Shown: positions 15,057-23,131 of the stretch, in pieces
Layout of the letters: each line of letters starts with the position of its first letter
Position numbering within the stretch: the stretch's first letter is position 1
Assembly (NCBI GenBank): GCA_022360105.1
Contig: JAKSDL010000599.1
Span: forward strand, 1 to 26,016
Source: Pseudomonadota bacterium
GTDB taxonomy: Bacteria; SAR324; XYD2-FULL-50-16; JAHJRI01
Reading direction: 5' to 3'
Length of the DNA stretch: 26,016 nt
Notes under the pieces: generated by a model
Told to the model about the DNA's origin: nothing
Seen by the model: only the letters and a program-made list of their open reading frames with translations
Database searches by the model: none
Made by a program: the position numbers and the translations under genes

Positions 15057-15887
15057 TCAGGTGAGCCCAAGGATTTTCCTGGCTTCATCAGGTGTGGCCG
15101 GTTCTTTGTCTGCCTCCCTGACCAGGCGGACCGCTTTTTCCACAAACTGACGATTTGAATCTGCCAATACGCCTTTTGAATAGTAAACATTATCCTCCAT
15201 TCCCACGCGAAGATGACCGTTCAGGGCTATGGTCGTCAACATGATGGGCGTTGCACTTTTGCCGATTCCAAAAGCAGACCAGGTCGAATTTTCGGGAAGC
15301 AGTCCTTTCAAAAAAACCAGGTTTTCGATTGTAGCACCGATTCCGCCCGGGGCTCCCAAAACAAACTGGTAGTGGGCGGGTTCCTTGATAATCCCCTTTT
15401 TTATGTAATAGAAAGAGTTATACATCATTCCCGGGTCAAATATCTCAATCTCAGGCTTGACGCCGCTGTCAATCATGGTTTGACCTAATTTCTCAAGAAA
15501 ATCGGGTGGGTTCAGGAAGACAGCAGTATGAGCCCAGTTCATGGAACCGGCATCATAAGAACCCAGTTCGGGTTTTAAGGCTTGCAAATGGGCCATGCGT
15601 TTTTCATCCGAAGCGTTGAGTTCTCCGGAAGTGGTCAGGTTCAAGACGATGTCGCATCTTTCCCGAATCAATTCCACGGTTTCCCTGAACTTTTCTTCAT
15701 CCATGGTCCCGATCCCCTGGTCGTCCCTCATGTGAAGGTGTGCAACTGCTGCACCGCCCTGCCAGCAATCATAGACATCATCTGCAATCTCTTGAGGCGT
15801 CAAGGGAATTGCCGGATTGTCTTTTTTAGAAGGCCAGGCCCCGGTTGGAGCAACCGTGATAATGGTTTTGCCGGATAAATCAGTCAT
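15057..15887 (-). CDS. BKACE family beta-keto acid cleavage enzyme (DUF849)
   Basis: A 276-residue TIM-barrel protein of the family that condenses a beta-keto acid with acetyl-CoA and splits it into a new CoA thioester and acetoacetate; the founding member is the 3-keto-5-aminohexanoate cleavage enzyme Kce. The zinc ligands are recognisable: His50 and His52 in AVAHLHMRDD, and Glu231 in RVGMEDNVYY. LGAPGGIGAT and AFGIGKSATPIM form the CoA/substrate loops. AGGAG precedes the ATG. The family has many sub-groups with different substrates, and I cannot assign one here. It lies 402 bp downstream of an SMP-30 lactonase gene on the same strand, and probably takes part in the same pathway. Confidence 0.88.
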   Translation of the reverse strand: MTDLSGKTIITVAPTGAWPSKKDNPAIPLTPQEIADDVYDCWQGGAAVAHLHMRDDQGIGTMDEEKFRETVELIRERCDIVLNLTTSGELNASDEKRMAHLQALKPELGSYDAGSMNWAHTAVFLNPPDFLEKLGQTMIDSGVKPEIEIFDPGMMYNSFYYIKKGIIKEPAHYQFVLGAPGGIGATIENLVFLKGLLPENSTWSAFGIGKSATPIMLTTIALNGHLRVGMEDNVYYSKGVLADSNRQFVEKAVRLVREADKEPATPDEARKILGLT

Positions 15888-16098
15888 CGTTGTACTCCTG
15901 TTTTTGTTGATTCGAAATATAATTGTGTTCTTGAATGTGAAAAGTTACGGGAAACAATGTCTAGCTCTCTGATGGCGCACATTTTTGGAGCAATATATAG
16001 TAGCCAATAGTTTCAACCACTGGTCAAGTCCCTCCCTGGTTCTTTTAGCCTTGTTGAGGCCAATGTTGTTTAGGTGACAGATTTCTGCTTATTGTCCG

Positions 16099-16177
16099 CC
16101 GAAATCAGGGGACACGTAACTGGTATTAGCCTGCTATCAAGCCTTTTTCCAGGTAAGTACATGTCCCCTAATTTCGG
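16099..16177. repeat. foldback element, imperfect long inverted repeat
   Basis: CCGAAATCAGGGGACA at 16099-16114 is mirrored by TGTCCCCTAATTTCGG at 16162-16177 with one mismatch. The pairing continues inward (CGTAACTGG against CCAGGTAAGTACA) with a short gap. It lies in the 402-bp space between the BKACE and SMP-30 genes. Elements of this kind are often spread in genomes as non-autonomous REP-like units; no second copy is present here. Confidence 0.6.
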
Positions 16178-16204
16178 CTCCGATTGCTTAACTGAATAAC
16201 GTTG

Positions 16205-16242
16205 CTGCAGGGACGACACAATGATTCGTGCCGTCCCTGCAG
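16205..16242. terminator. strong hairpin downstream of the SMP-30 gene
   Basis: CTGCAGGGACG (16205-16215) and CGTCCCTGCAG (16232-16242) pair over 11 bp, with an additional CAC/GTG inside. A smaller palindrome, GCGGTTAAAACCGC, lies at 16273-16286, directly beyond the SMP-30 stop. Neither has a T-tract on the minus strand, so factor-independent termination is unproven; RNA stabilisation or a repeat unit are alternatives. Confidence 0.45.
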
Positions 16243-16289
16243 GACTCATTAAACATCAGGGATAGAATACCAGCGGTTAAAACCGCCGG

Positions 16290-17327
16290 CTACTTCTGTA
16301 CCACCCCTACGGGGTTTAACCAATGGACCATGGGAAGTCCGGCAACGGGCGACCGAAAGTAAGGGATGCGATCTCCTCTTAAGCTGCCAATATAGACTGT
16401 TTTGAGATCTTGACCACCAAAAGTGACACTGGCGAACCAGGGAGCGATATCGCCTCCGCAGGCCAGCATCAGATCCGGCGTTGCCTTATCTTCTTGAAAA
16501 GCTTTCATCAAAGCGGCTTCAGCTTCCGGATCACTATCATCCAGCAGGATACGTAAATCGCCTTCAGGCGTGATGGCAAAAATTCGATCTGTCATGACAT
16601 GGGTTCCCCAGAGGTTTCCAAACTGATCAAAGGCAATCCCATCGATAAAGGCCCCGGTATCTGCAGGGCCATAGATTTCCCGCTGGGAGAGGGATCCATC
16701 CGGCCTGGCTTTGAGTCGACTAATTCTTTTCCCGCAGGTTTCCACCACGTAGAGCCACTCCTCTTTCTCATCAAACCGGATTTCGTTGGTAAAATGAAAT
16801 CCGTCGGCAACAATGCGGATTCCTTTCTCATCTACCAGTGCAACGTATCCGTCTATGATGTTCGGACTAATGGCGTTCATCCAGTTTTTGATTTTTGTGG
16901 AAACAGTAAGCCAGATTCGATCTTTTGAATCCCGTAACACAAAATTGACCTTACCGATCGGTTCACCGTCGATGGAGTCAACCAAAATGCGGGTTTCGCC
17001 TTTCCGGGTCATAATTTCCAGACAATCGGTGCCGAAATTCGAGATCAAGATATCTCCGTTGGCTGCAAACGCCAATCCGTTGGGTAAGGTCCCTTCGGTA
17101 AAACGCGCGGCAGCATCGGTGGTGGTTTGAAATGTGTTTTGATAGGACTGGGTGATAATCTCCTGTGTGCCGTCCGCAGCAATGCGAACAACGCCACCCC
17201 TGGCATCCGCCGACCAGAGAGTTCCATCCGGTTCGGCAAGGATGCACTCCGGACGTTGCAGGTTTTTGCCGATAAATCTTATTTCTTCCTTATCGACCTT
17301 AAAACCGTCCAAAGGATTCGCAGTCAT
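16290..17327 (-). CDS. SMP-30/gluconolactonase family lactonase
   Basis: A 345-residue six-bladed beta-propeller hydrolase of the SMP-30/gluconolaconase/LRE family, without a signal peptide, so probably cytoplasmic. The divalent-metal ligands of the family can be placed: Glu27 in LQRPECILAEPDG, Asn181 in FHFTNEIRFD and Asp229 in FIDGIAFDQFG. Members open sugar or other lactones. GGAGAC precedes ATG 17327. It follows the TRAP large subunit gene by 70 bp, so it is probably in the same operon, and suggests that the imported compound is, or is turned into, a lactone. It is longer than typical gluconolactonases (about 300), with an insert near residues 255-290. Confidence 0.88.
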   Translation of the reverse strand: MTANPLDGFKVDKEEIRFIGKNLQRPECILAEPDGTLWSADARGGVVRIAADGTQEIITQSYQNTFQTTTDAAARFTEGTLPNGLAFAANGDILISNFGTDCLEIMTRKGETRILVDSIDGEPIGKVNFVLRDSKDRIWLTVSTKIKNWMNAISPNIIDGYVALVDEKGIRIVADGFHFTNEIRFDEKEEWLYVVETCGKRISRLKARPDGSLSQREIYGPADTGAFIDGIAFDQFGNLWGTHVMTDRIFAITPEGDLRILLDDSDPEAEAALMKAFQEDKATPDLMLACGGDIAPWFASVTFGGQDLKTVYIGSLRGDRIPYFRSPVAGLPMVHWLNPVGVVQK

Positions 17328-17397
17328 GCTGTCTCCAATTCCTGATTTTGATACTAAACAGGCCTATCCCCGATTTTGCGCATAAGAAAAAGCCGGA

Positions 17398-18726
17398 CTA
17401 AATTAACACAAGACTGATTTGGGGAAACATAACAATTAAAACTAACACCACCACCATAATACAAACAAAGGGAAAGGCTCCCCGGAAAACATCATTCAAT
17501 CCTATGCGTTGGTCGTCCAGGGTTGATTTAACAACATAAGCTGCGATTCCCAGGGGTGGTGTGATCAATCCTACCTCAACCGCAATCACGGTGACGATGC
17601 CAAACCAGACCAGGTCGAAATTCATGGCGATCATAACCGGGTAAACCAGCGGCACGATAATCATCAGGATCGAGCTGGAGTCCAGAATGGTTCCCATCAG
17701 CAGAACCACAATGATGTAAATGGCAATGAGCGGGTACATCCCCAATCCCGAATCTCCTATCCAGGACCCTAAAAACTGGGTGACACCGGAGAGGGCCAAC
17801 ATGCGTCCATACATGTTGGCCGCAATAATCAAAAACAATACGGATACGGTAACATGGCCGGTTTCGGTTAGAACCTGCCAGAGTTTTGATCGACTCAGGC
17901 GTCGTTTGCCGAGGGCAATCAGCAAAGCCCCCAAAGCCCCGACTGCTCCTGATTCGGTCGGTGTAAACCAACCCGCGTAGATTCCTCCCAGTACCAGAAA
18001 AATCAATGCGGTGATAGGAGTCAATTTCCACAGTGCCTTGATGACCCCCATTTTCTCTTCGGGATTTTCCTCAAAGCGGGTATCATCTTCCAGCACGGTC
18101 TTTGGGAATCGATAGGCGACAAACACAATGTAAACGATGAAACAGCCTGATAACAGCAAACCGGGCAGAATGCCTGCCGTAAACAGATCTCCAATGGAGG
18201 TTTCGGTTAATACTCCAAACAGAATCAGCAGCAAACTGGGAGGGATCAGCATCCCCAACACGGATGAGCCGGTGACGACCCCAACCGAAAAACGCGGTTT
18301 GTATCCCAGCCGGATCATCTCAGGTACGGCAACCTTGGTAAAAACCGCGGCCGATGCGATGGAAATTCCGGTTACTGCTGCAAACACGGCGTTAGCGGCC
18401 ACCGTGGCTACACCCAGTCCACCACGAATGCGCTTAAATGCCCGGTTGGCCACATCGAACATATCTTTTCCGATGTCGGAGACGGAAACCAAAAGCCCCA
18501 TCAAAACGAAAAGAGGAACCACCCCGAATATATACTTGGAGATACTATCTGCCGCAGCCAGTGACAAGAGTTTGGTGGCAATGGTCCAGTTTCCTCGTAT
18601 CAACCAGACACCGACAAATGACGTCAATGTCAAGGCAATAGCGACGTGCATTCCGCTATAGATTAAAATCAGGATGGAAAAAATGGAAAAAATTCCGATT
18701 TGAAAATCCGTAAACAACACATCCAT
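17398..18726 (-). CDS. dctM: TRAP transporter large membrane subunit, DctM
   Basis: A 442-residue polytopic protein with about twelve hydrophobic segments, usual DctM size. Family landmarks are FGVVPLFVLMGLLVS, AANAVFAAVTGISIASAA, GVVTGSSVLGMLIPPSLLLI and, in the second half, VEVGLITPPLGIAAYVVKST. It carries out sodium-driven transport of substrate handed over by DctP. Its ATG shares one base with the dctQ stop (TAATG), and GGAGG lies upstream, so translation is coupled. The gene is the third of dctP-dctQ-dctM. Substrate is unknown; neighbours (SMP-30, BKACE, cyclase) suggest a carboxylate or lactone-derived acid. Confidence 0.93.
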   Translation of the reverse strand: MDVLFTDFQIGIFSIFSILILIYSGMHVAIALTLTSFVGVWLIRGNWTIATKLLSLAAADSISKYIFGVVPLFVLMGLLVSVSDIGKDMFDVANRAFKRIRGGLGVATVAANAVFAAVTGISIASAAVFTKVAVPEMIRLGYKPRFSVGVVTGSSVLGMLIPPSLLLILFGVLTETSIGDLFTAGILPGLLLSGCFIVYIVFVAYRFPKTVLEDDTRFEENPEEKMGVIKALWKLTPITALIFLVLGGIYAGWFTPTESGAVGALGALLIALGKRRLSRSKLWQVLTETGHVTVSVLFLIIAANMYGRMLALSGVTQFLGSWIGDSGLGMYPLIAIYIIVVLLMGTILDSSSILMIIVPLVYPVMIAMNFDLVWFGIVTVIAVEVGLITPPLGIAAYVVKSTLDDQRIGLNDVFRGAFPFVCIMVVVLVLIVMFPQISLVLI

Positions 18727-19271
18727 TAGCTGTTTCCTCCTTCATTTGTGATACCAGCAGCGGCGGGAGTTCCTAGTTGCTTGAAGTCACGAAGGGCTAA
18801 CAGCAGAAACTGAATGATGGCAGCGGCACTTCCTATCAGAATGATCAGCTTGACCGGCCAGACAGGGGCCATGAAATCACCCTCAGCCCCGACGTATTCA
18901 TCTATGGTCCAGGCTTTGACAAACATGGGATAACTACCTTGCAGAATAATTGCGAACAGGCCGGCTCCGACAAGATGAAAGATTCCCTGTAGAATGGATG
19001 CGATTCGAGGAAATTTTTGTTTCAACAGGTTTAACAGTGTTTCAGATCGCGTCAGACGACCCACCTTAAGGGTATGTGCGATCTGCATAAACACCAAAGC
19101 CACGATCGAGAGCGATACGATTTCGGGAACACCGCGAATCGGACTGTTAAATAGAAAACGACTGAATATATCCAGGTTGATAATCACCAGCAGGATAAAA
19201 ACCCAGGCCGTCCCGATACTATTCATCGTTGACGTGATGACATCAAAACCAAAGAGTTTGTTTTTCGGCAT
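18726..19271 (-). CDS. dctQ: TRAP transporter small membrane subunit, DctQ
   Basis: A small membrane protein with four hydrophobic segments, the DctQ plan. The stretch LDIFSRFLFNSPIRGVPEIV is the family signature at the end of the first segment. It partners DctM. The start is uncertain: I use ATG 19271 (181 residues), while the frame is open to a TTG at 19289 (187 residues); neither has a strong ribosome binding site. It begins 78 bp after the dctP stop and ends overlapping the dctM start by one base. Confidence 0.88.
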   Translation of the reverse strand: MPKNKLFGFDVITSTMNSIGTAWVFILLVIINLDIFSRFLFNSPIRGVPEIVSLSIVALVFMQIAHTLKVGRLTRSETLLNLLKQKFPRIASILQGIFHLVGAGLFAIILQGSYPMFVKAWTIDEYVGAEGDFMAPVWPVKLIILIGSAAAIIQFLLLALRDFKQLGTPAAAGITNEGGNS

Positions 19272-19348
19272 CTTTTCTGTTTCGGGCAATGGTTGACGAA
19301 GATTGGTAAAAGTGTTGGCTCCGAAAAATTGAAACAGGCCTTTCGAAA

Positions 19349-20422
19349 TTATTGATCCCAGTTTCGGGGTAGTTCAACTCCGCGTGCCCTTAGTCCATCC
19401 AGATATGCCTTTACCGTTTCGGCTCCGGGCAGTCTCTTTTTTTCCATGGCCTTGGCCCAGTCCATGGGAACATTTGGCAGCATTTCCGCCCATCTTCGCC
19501 GTTCACTTTGGGAAAGATAGGTTATTGTAGCGCCGTTTTTCTTCATCAAAGACAATGAGTTGTTCAGTCTATCGGTTTGCGCTTTGGCCAGCTTGACTTC
19601 CCATTCTTTACCGACCTCTCTGAAAATCTTTTGGGTTTCCGGGGAGAAGCTTTCGAAAATATCCTTATTGATGGTCAAGCCACCTGCAAACTGGGCTCCA
19701 AAATTCACAATCAGAATGTTCGGTGCCACCTCATGGAGTTTTAGCGCCGAGGCTGCGGTCATAAATGTCAACGTTCCATCGTAAACTCCTGTTTTGATGG
19801 AATTATAATACGTTGTCAGGTTCCCGGCGACTGCGACCGCCCCCGTGCCTTTGATCCAGTTTGCAGAAGGACCGGGTGCCGCGATCTTGTGTCCTTTCAG
19901 ATCATCAACCGTTTTTGCCGGGAAGTTGGTCAAAATACCGTAAGAATCCAATCCGGCTCCTCCAAGAAAAACCTGGTTGTTTTTATCCCATTCACTGCGA
20001 ATGGCGGGAATCTTAGCTTGCAGTTCGGAAACGGTATCGACCACTTTAAATATATCGTTACCGCCGAAAGGTGTCATGTAGGTCACATTGTGCAAAGGCA
20101 TCTTTGGCGCTTCAAACAGCGTTCCCACAAATCCCATATCGGCCACACCCGATTCAATAGCTTCCAACACACCGCCGATCTTGGCGATCGTTCCGCCGTA
20201 TGCCTGGTTCCAGATGATCCTGTCTTTTCCGCCGGCCGCTTGCAGTCGCTTGTCAACCTCCGGAATGAAAAAATCGCGAGTCAGGGTCACCCAGAGAAAT
20301 ATCGGGGGATGACCGGCAACGATCGTTATCTTGTGCGTCTTTGCCACAGTGATTGATGCGGACGCAGCCAGCATGATTGCGGCTATGACTGTTGTTGAAA
20401 TAAACCGTTGTAGTGTTTTCAT
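19349..20422 (-). CDS. dctP: TRAP transporter substrate-binding protein, DctP family
   Basis: A 357-residue periplasmic binding protein. A signal peptide spans about residues 1-27 (MKTLQRFIS, hydrophobic core, cleavage after SITVAK or just before). The mature part has the DctP layout: IESGVADMGFVGTLFEAPKM, the linker VDDLKGHKIAAPGPSANWIK and the dimer-helix region later. It captures the substrate for DctQM. GAGGG precedes the ATG at a good distance. It is the first gene of the transporter operon, downstream of a TetR gene on the same strand. Ligand is unknown; it differs from classic C4-dicarboxylate binders in its long N-terminal TLTRDFFIPEVDKRL section. Confidence 0.9.
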   Translation of the reverse strand: MKTLQRFISTTVIAAIMLAASASITVAKTHKITIVAGHPPIFLWVTLTRDFFIPEVDKRLQAAGGKDRIIWNQAYGGTIAKIGGVLEAIESGVADMGFVGTLFEAPKMPLHNVTYMTPFGGNDIFKVVDTVSELQAKIPAIRSEWDKNNQVFLGGAGLDSYGILTNFPAKTVDDLKGHKIAAPGPSANWIKGTGAVAVAGNLTTYYNSIKTGVYDGTLTFMTAASALKLHEVAPNILIVNFGAQFAGGLTINKDIFESFSPETQKIFREVGKEWEVKLAKAQTDRLNNSLSLMKKNGATITYLSQSERRRWAEMLPNVPMDWAKAMEKKRLPGAETVKAYLDGLRARGVELPRNWDQ

Positions 20423-20657
20423 TGTTATCCCTCTTTTACTGATTCAAGATAAAAATCCGGTCAATAATCGCTTTTGATCATCTGTAACCCGGTAAATTCT
20501 AACAATCCGGATAGTTGATCCGGGTATTCGACAACACAATCATTGATATATCATACCAGGTGGATCATGCCCCGGATAATCCCAAGGTTGTCACCGGATG
20601 ACTCAACTTTCCCGCCGATACCGGTATGCTTTCTCTCCTGCGGTCGGTTTCATCTTT
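20423..20657 (-). promoter_or_regulatory. upstream region of dctPQM, rich in CCGG-centred motifs
   Basis: This 235-bp gap between tetR and dctP should hold the transporter promoter. It contains six CCGG tetramers (20457, 20489, 20507, 20520, 20572, 20594), two of them forming the dyad CCGGAT-AGTTG-ATCCGG at 20507-20523, and a TGATATATCA palindrome at 20544-20553. No clear -10/-35 or sigma54 box stands out. Confidence 0.3.
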
Positions 20658-21317
20658 TCAGACGATGCTTGTCTCCCCTTGTTTAAACGAAGTGGACAAG
20701 CCGCGCAGGCCATTTGCGGCGAATTGGATCAGGCGAACAATCATCTGCTCGCTGTCGCCGTCATCCAGCAAACCCTGGGAGAGACGATTGATTCTCCCTG
20801 TCCTTGCCATTGACGAAACAACAGTACTGGTTGTCATTAAATATCCCCAGTAAATTTCCGGGTCCGAAAGATCAGGCATCACTTTTTTGAAAGCATCTAT
20901 ATACTCCCGTGCAATCGGATCGTAATACTTGCGAACCAGATCGCGGGACCTGTCATCGTCACTGACGGCAAGCTTGGCCAGGATCTGGCTGAAATCCCGG
21001 CCCCAGCTGTAACGACCGCTTTCTATTGCAGGTTTGACAAAGCTCTGCAAAACATCCTCCAAAGTAGGGATTCCTCCTTTTGCCTCATCAAAGCAGCGTT
21101 TTAACTCCTGACGCCGGATTCTGTTGATCATGTTTGAGCGTCGCTCAATAATCATCTCATACAGGTGTTCCTTGGTTTTGCAGTGATAATGAATCAACGC
21201 CTGGGCCACCCCGGCTTCCTCGGCAATTATGCGCATGGAAGTTCCGGAATAACCACGCTGGGCGAAAAGCCGCTCAGCAGCATCAAGTATTGAATCTTTT
21301 GCTTTTATCGCTGCCAT
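20658..21317 (-). CDS. TetR/AcrR family transcriptional regulator
   Basis: A 219-residue regulator. The DNA-binding domain is AAIKAKDSILDAAERLFAQR, then GYSGTSMRIIAEEAGVAQAL and IHYHCKTKEHLYEMII, a classic TetR helix-turn-helix. I place the start at ATG 21317; the frame continues upstream to a TTG at 21416, but that part reads unlike protein and overlaps the operator. The C-terminal helical domain is for effector binding. Two operator-like dyads lie upstream (21401-21428 and 21581-21602). It sits between the cyclase gene and the TRAP operon, all on one strand, and is the natural candidate to control this catabolic cluster and itself. Confidence 0.88.
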   Translation of the reverse strand: MAAIKAKDSILDAAERLFAQRGYSGTSMRIIAEEAGVAQALIHYHCKTKEHLYEMIIERRSNMINRIRRQELKRCFDEAKGGIPTLEDVLQSFVKPAIESGRYSWGRDFSQILAKLAVSDDDRSRDLVRKYYDPIAREYIDAFKKVMPDLSDPEIYWGYLMTTSTVVSSMARTGRINRLSQGLLDDGDSEQMIVRLIQFAANGLRGLSTSFKQGETSIV

Positions 21318-21400
21318 TTTCTTGTTTTTTTCCAATAAGATGAAACCGAATGAAAGCCACCTGTTTTCCGCCCCATCGGTTGTTGTTTTATTGTTTGTGA

Positions 21401-21428
21401 TAATTTGACTGATCAACCAGTCAAATTA
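21401..21428. promoter_or_regulatory. TetR operator 1
   Basis: The arms TAATTTGACTG and CAGTCAAATTA are perfectly complementary over 11 bp with a 6-bp centre, ATCAAC. It lies 84 bp upstream of the TetR start codon. The central TTGACTGATCAACCAGTCAA is a typical TetR-family operator shape. Confidence 0.7.
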
Positions 21429-21580
21429 ATTCCGATTGTTGACTAAGACAAATAATCAGGATTTCATTCCAAACAAACGCTATTTTACAAGCAATAGAGA
21501 ATGATCCGAATAATTTCAAGCGTAAGCAAGAGCAGCCGGAAAACAAAGCTTCTCTCTATTTCGCTAGTAGAAATCTAAAA

Positions 21581-21602
21581 CTTGATTGATCGATCAGTCA
21601 AG
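21581..21602. promoter_or_regulatory. TetR operator 2
   Basis: TTGATTGATCGATCAGTCAA with a flanking C and G forms a 22-bp dyad with a single mismatched pair. It shares the TTGAYTGATC half-site with the dyad at 21401-21428, so the same regulator likely binds both. It lies in the 357-bp gap between the cyclase stop and the tetR start. Confidence 0.6.
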
Positions 21603-21674
21603 AAATATAATCAAAAAAAATTCATTATCTTTATGATCCTGCTTGACCTGTTCCAGTTGCGGGCTGCAGAAGAA

Positions 21675-22460
21675 TCATCGGGATTCAACAATGGCGACAG
21701 GTCGTACCCACCCCGCGGAGGCAGCTTTTATTTTAATCGGAAAGCAAGCCACTTTGAAACCAAAGGGTTTTGGGATTTTATCCAGGTTACACATCTTTTC
21801 CATGTGGCAGTATCCCTTTTCAATGCCGGCAAAATGAGCTTCCCAGACGATGGAGGGATCTCCGTTGGTTTGAAATTCTTTTGCTATAAACGGTAAGGGT
21901 CGATCCCAGGACCAGGCATCGATCCCAACAACCTTGACACCTTGCTCCATCAGGTAGAGTGTTGATTCTCGCGTCATTCCGGCTCCCTTCACCAGGTATT
22001 CCGGTTTGCCCCAGAATTTATCGGCGCCTACGTGGATAAGGACGATGTCCAGGGGTTTAATCCGATAACCAATGCGCTCCAGTTCTGATTTAACATCTGC
22101 CGCCGTGATCCGTTCACCGTCGGCTTTGGCGCTAAAATCCAATACCACACCGTCTTGAAAGCACCATTCCAGGGGGATTTGGTCGATGGTTAAGGCTCGC
22201 TTACCGTTATCCATGGTAGGGTGATAATGATATGGGGCATCCAGGTGGGTGCCGGAGTGCGATGTCAGGGTAAGTGTTTCCAGTGCCCATCCCAGGCTTT
22301 TCGGCAGTTGATCTTTTTTGATCCCGGGAAAAAATTCCAGCATTTGTTCAGCCCCCAATTCGTGATCGGTGTATTCGATCGCTGGGATCATGCTCGGTGG
22401 ATCACTGGGAAGACCGGATTCCAACGATATGCTGAGGTCGACAGTAATGATATCTCCCAT
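21675..22460 (-). CDS. cyclase family hydrolase (kynurenine formamidase-like fold)
   Basis: A 261-residue metal-dependent hydrolase of the cyclase family (PF04199). The metal motif is HSGTHLDAPYHYH (68-80), with His68, His72, Asp74 and His78 as probable ligands. GIDAWSWDRPLP and the late EAHFAGIEKGYCHMEKMCNL, with a possible catalytic His and Glu, also fit. Relatives hydrolyse N-formylkynurenine, isatin and other amides or lactams, and some act on lactones. AAGGAG precedes the ATG. It is the first gene of the minus-strand cluster, before tetR and the TRAP-lactonase-BKACE genes, and probably acts in the same pathway. The substrate is not readable. Confidence 0.88.
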   Translation of the reverse strand: MGDIITVDLSISLESGLPSDPPSMIPAIEYTDHELGAEQMLEFFPGIKKDQLPKSLGWALETLTLTSHSGTHLDAPYHYHPTMDNGKRALTIDQIPLEWCFQDGVVLDFSAKADGERITAADVKSELERIGYRIKPLDIVLIHVGADKFWGKPEYLVKGAGMTRESTLYLMEQGVKVVGIDAWSWDRPLPFIAKEFQTNGDPSIVWEAHFAGIEKGYCHMEKMCNLDKIPKPFGFKVACFPIKIKAASAGWVRPVAIVESR

Positions 22461-22613
22461 GATTTCTCCTTATATAAAAGGTTGAAGTGATTTTCCGGGC
22501 AATAACCCGGATTTTCCTGCAAATCTCGGTTGTTTTGCCGTCCCGATTGCGCGGCTATAACCGTTGTCTTGCGGAACCGAAGTGTGGTTGAATCATTGAT
22601 GATGTCTGTGCAT

Positions 22614-22642
22614 GTAGGATGGGCAAAGCTTGCGTGCCCATC
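22614..22642 (+). repeat. 29-bp REP-like element, forward
   Basis: A single copy in the 239-bp gap between the cyclase start and the end of the 142-residue gene. Nothing else assignable is seen in this gap. Confidence 0.8.
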
Positions 22643-22699
22643 AATAAGACTAGAAAGTCAGATGTCATTATCAGGCCCGAACCCCTTCACAGGAATGAG

Positions 22700-23128
22700 T
22701 CAAAGCAGGTCCTTGATATTCTTTTCAATTAATTTGCTCTTTCTTACTCCGTTAATCACTTTTTTTAAAAGCTCTTCCGGGAAAGCCGGTTTTGATTTTA
22801 GTTTCCCACTTTTGTGCTTCTCTTTGATGTCAGCAACGCTCTTCTGAAAAACTCGGTTACAGTCGATTATAGAATCCTTTTTAAATCCTTCGTATTCGGA
22901 TGGAGTTACCTCAATCAATGTTTCTATCGATGCATTGGCTCTGCGAAAATAAGATTTTAATACCTGGTGACTGGATACTGCGAGGATAAAAACTTGCTGA
23001 CTTCCAGGTGAGTGATTGAGGACAATAAAGAAATGTGGCTCTTGCGAAGAGAGTTCCTCATCGGCAAAGTAGAAAACTGATCCTTGTTTGTAGCATGTCT
23101 CAAACAAAAGATCGTCAGGTATCTCCAT
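22700..23128 (-). CDS. unrecognised partner of Panacea antitoxin, probable toxin
   Basis: A 142-residue protein with no family I can name for certain. The first half looks like a small beta-barrel (GSVFYFADEELSSQEPHFFI, VLNHSPGSQQVFILAVSSHQ), somewhat like PemK/MazF-type toxins, with an aromatic-rich GSVFYF start and an HFFIVLN strand. The second half is helical and rich in Lys (KSGKLKSKPAFPEELLKKVI). Its ATG is three bases beyond the stop of the Panacea-domain gene, with GGA upstream within that gene, so the two are a single unit with antitoxin first. Panacea antitoxins pair with many unrelated toxins, so this is a plausible but unproven toxin. Confidence 0.65.
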   Translation of the reverse strand: MEIPDDLLFETCYKQGSVFYFADEELSSQEPHFFIVLNHSPGSQQVFILAVSSHQVLKSYFRRANASIETLIEVTPSEYEGFKKDSIIDCNRVFQKSVADIKEKHKSGKLKSKPAFPEELLKKVINGVRKSKLIEKNIKDLL

Positions 23129-23131
23129 ATG

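Noticed and set aside
20568..20585. Sigma54 promoter upstream of dctP
   Set aside because: The GG and GC are ten bases apart on the minus strand, but the -12 part reads GGGGCA rather than TTGCA, and the nearest regulator is TetR-type.
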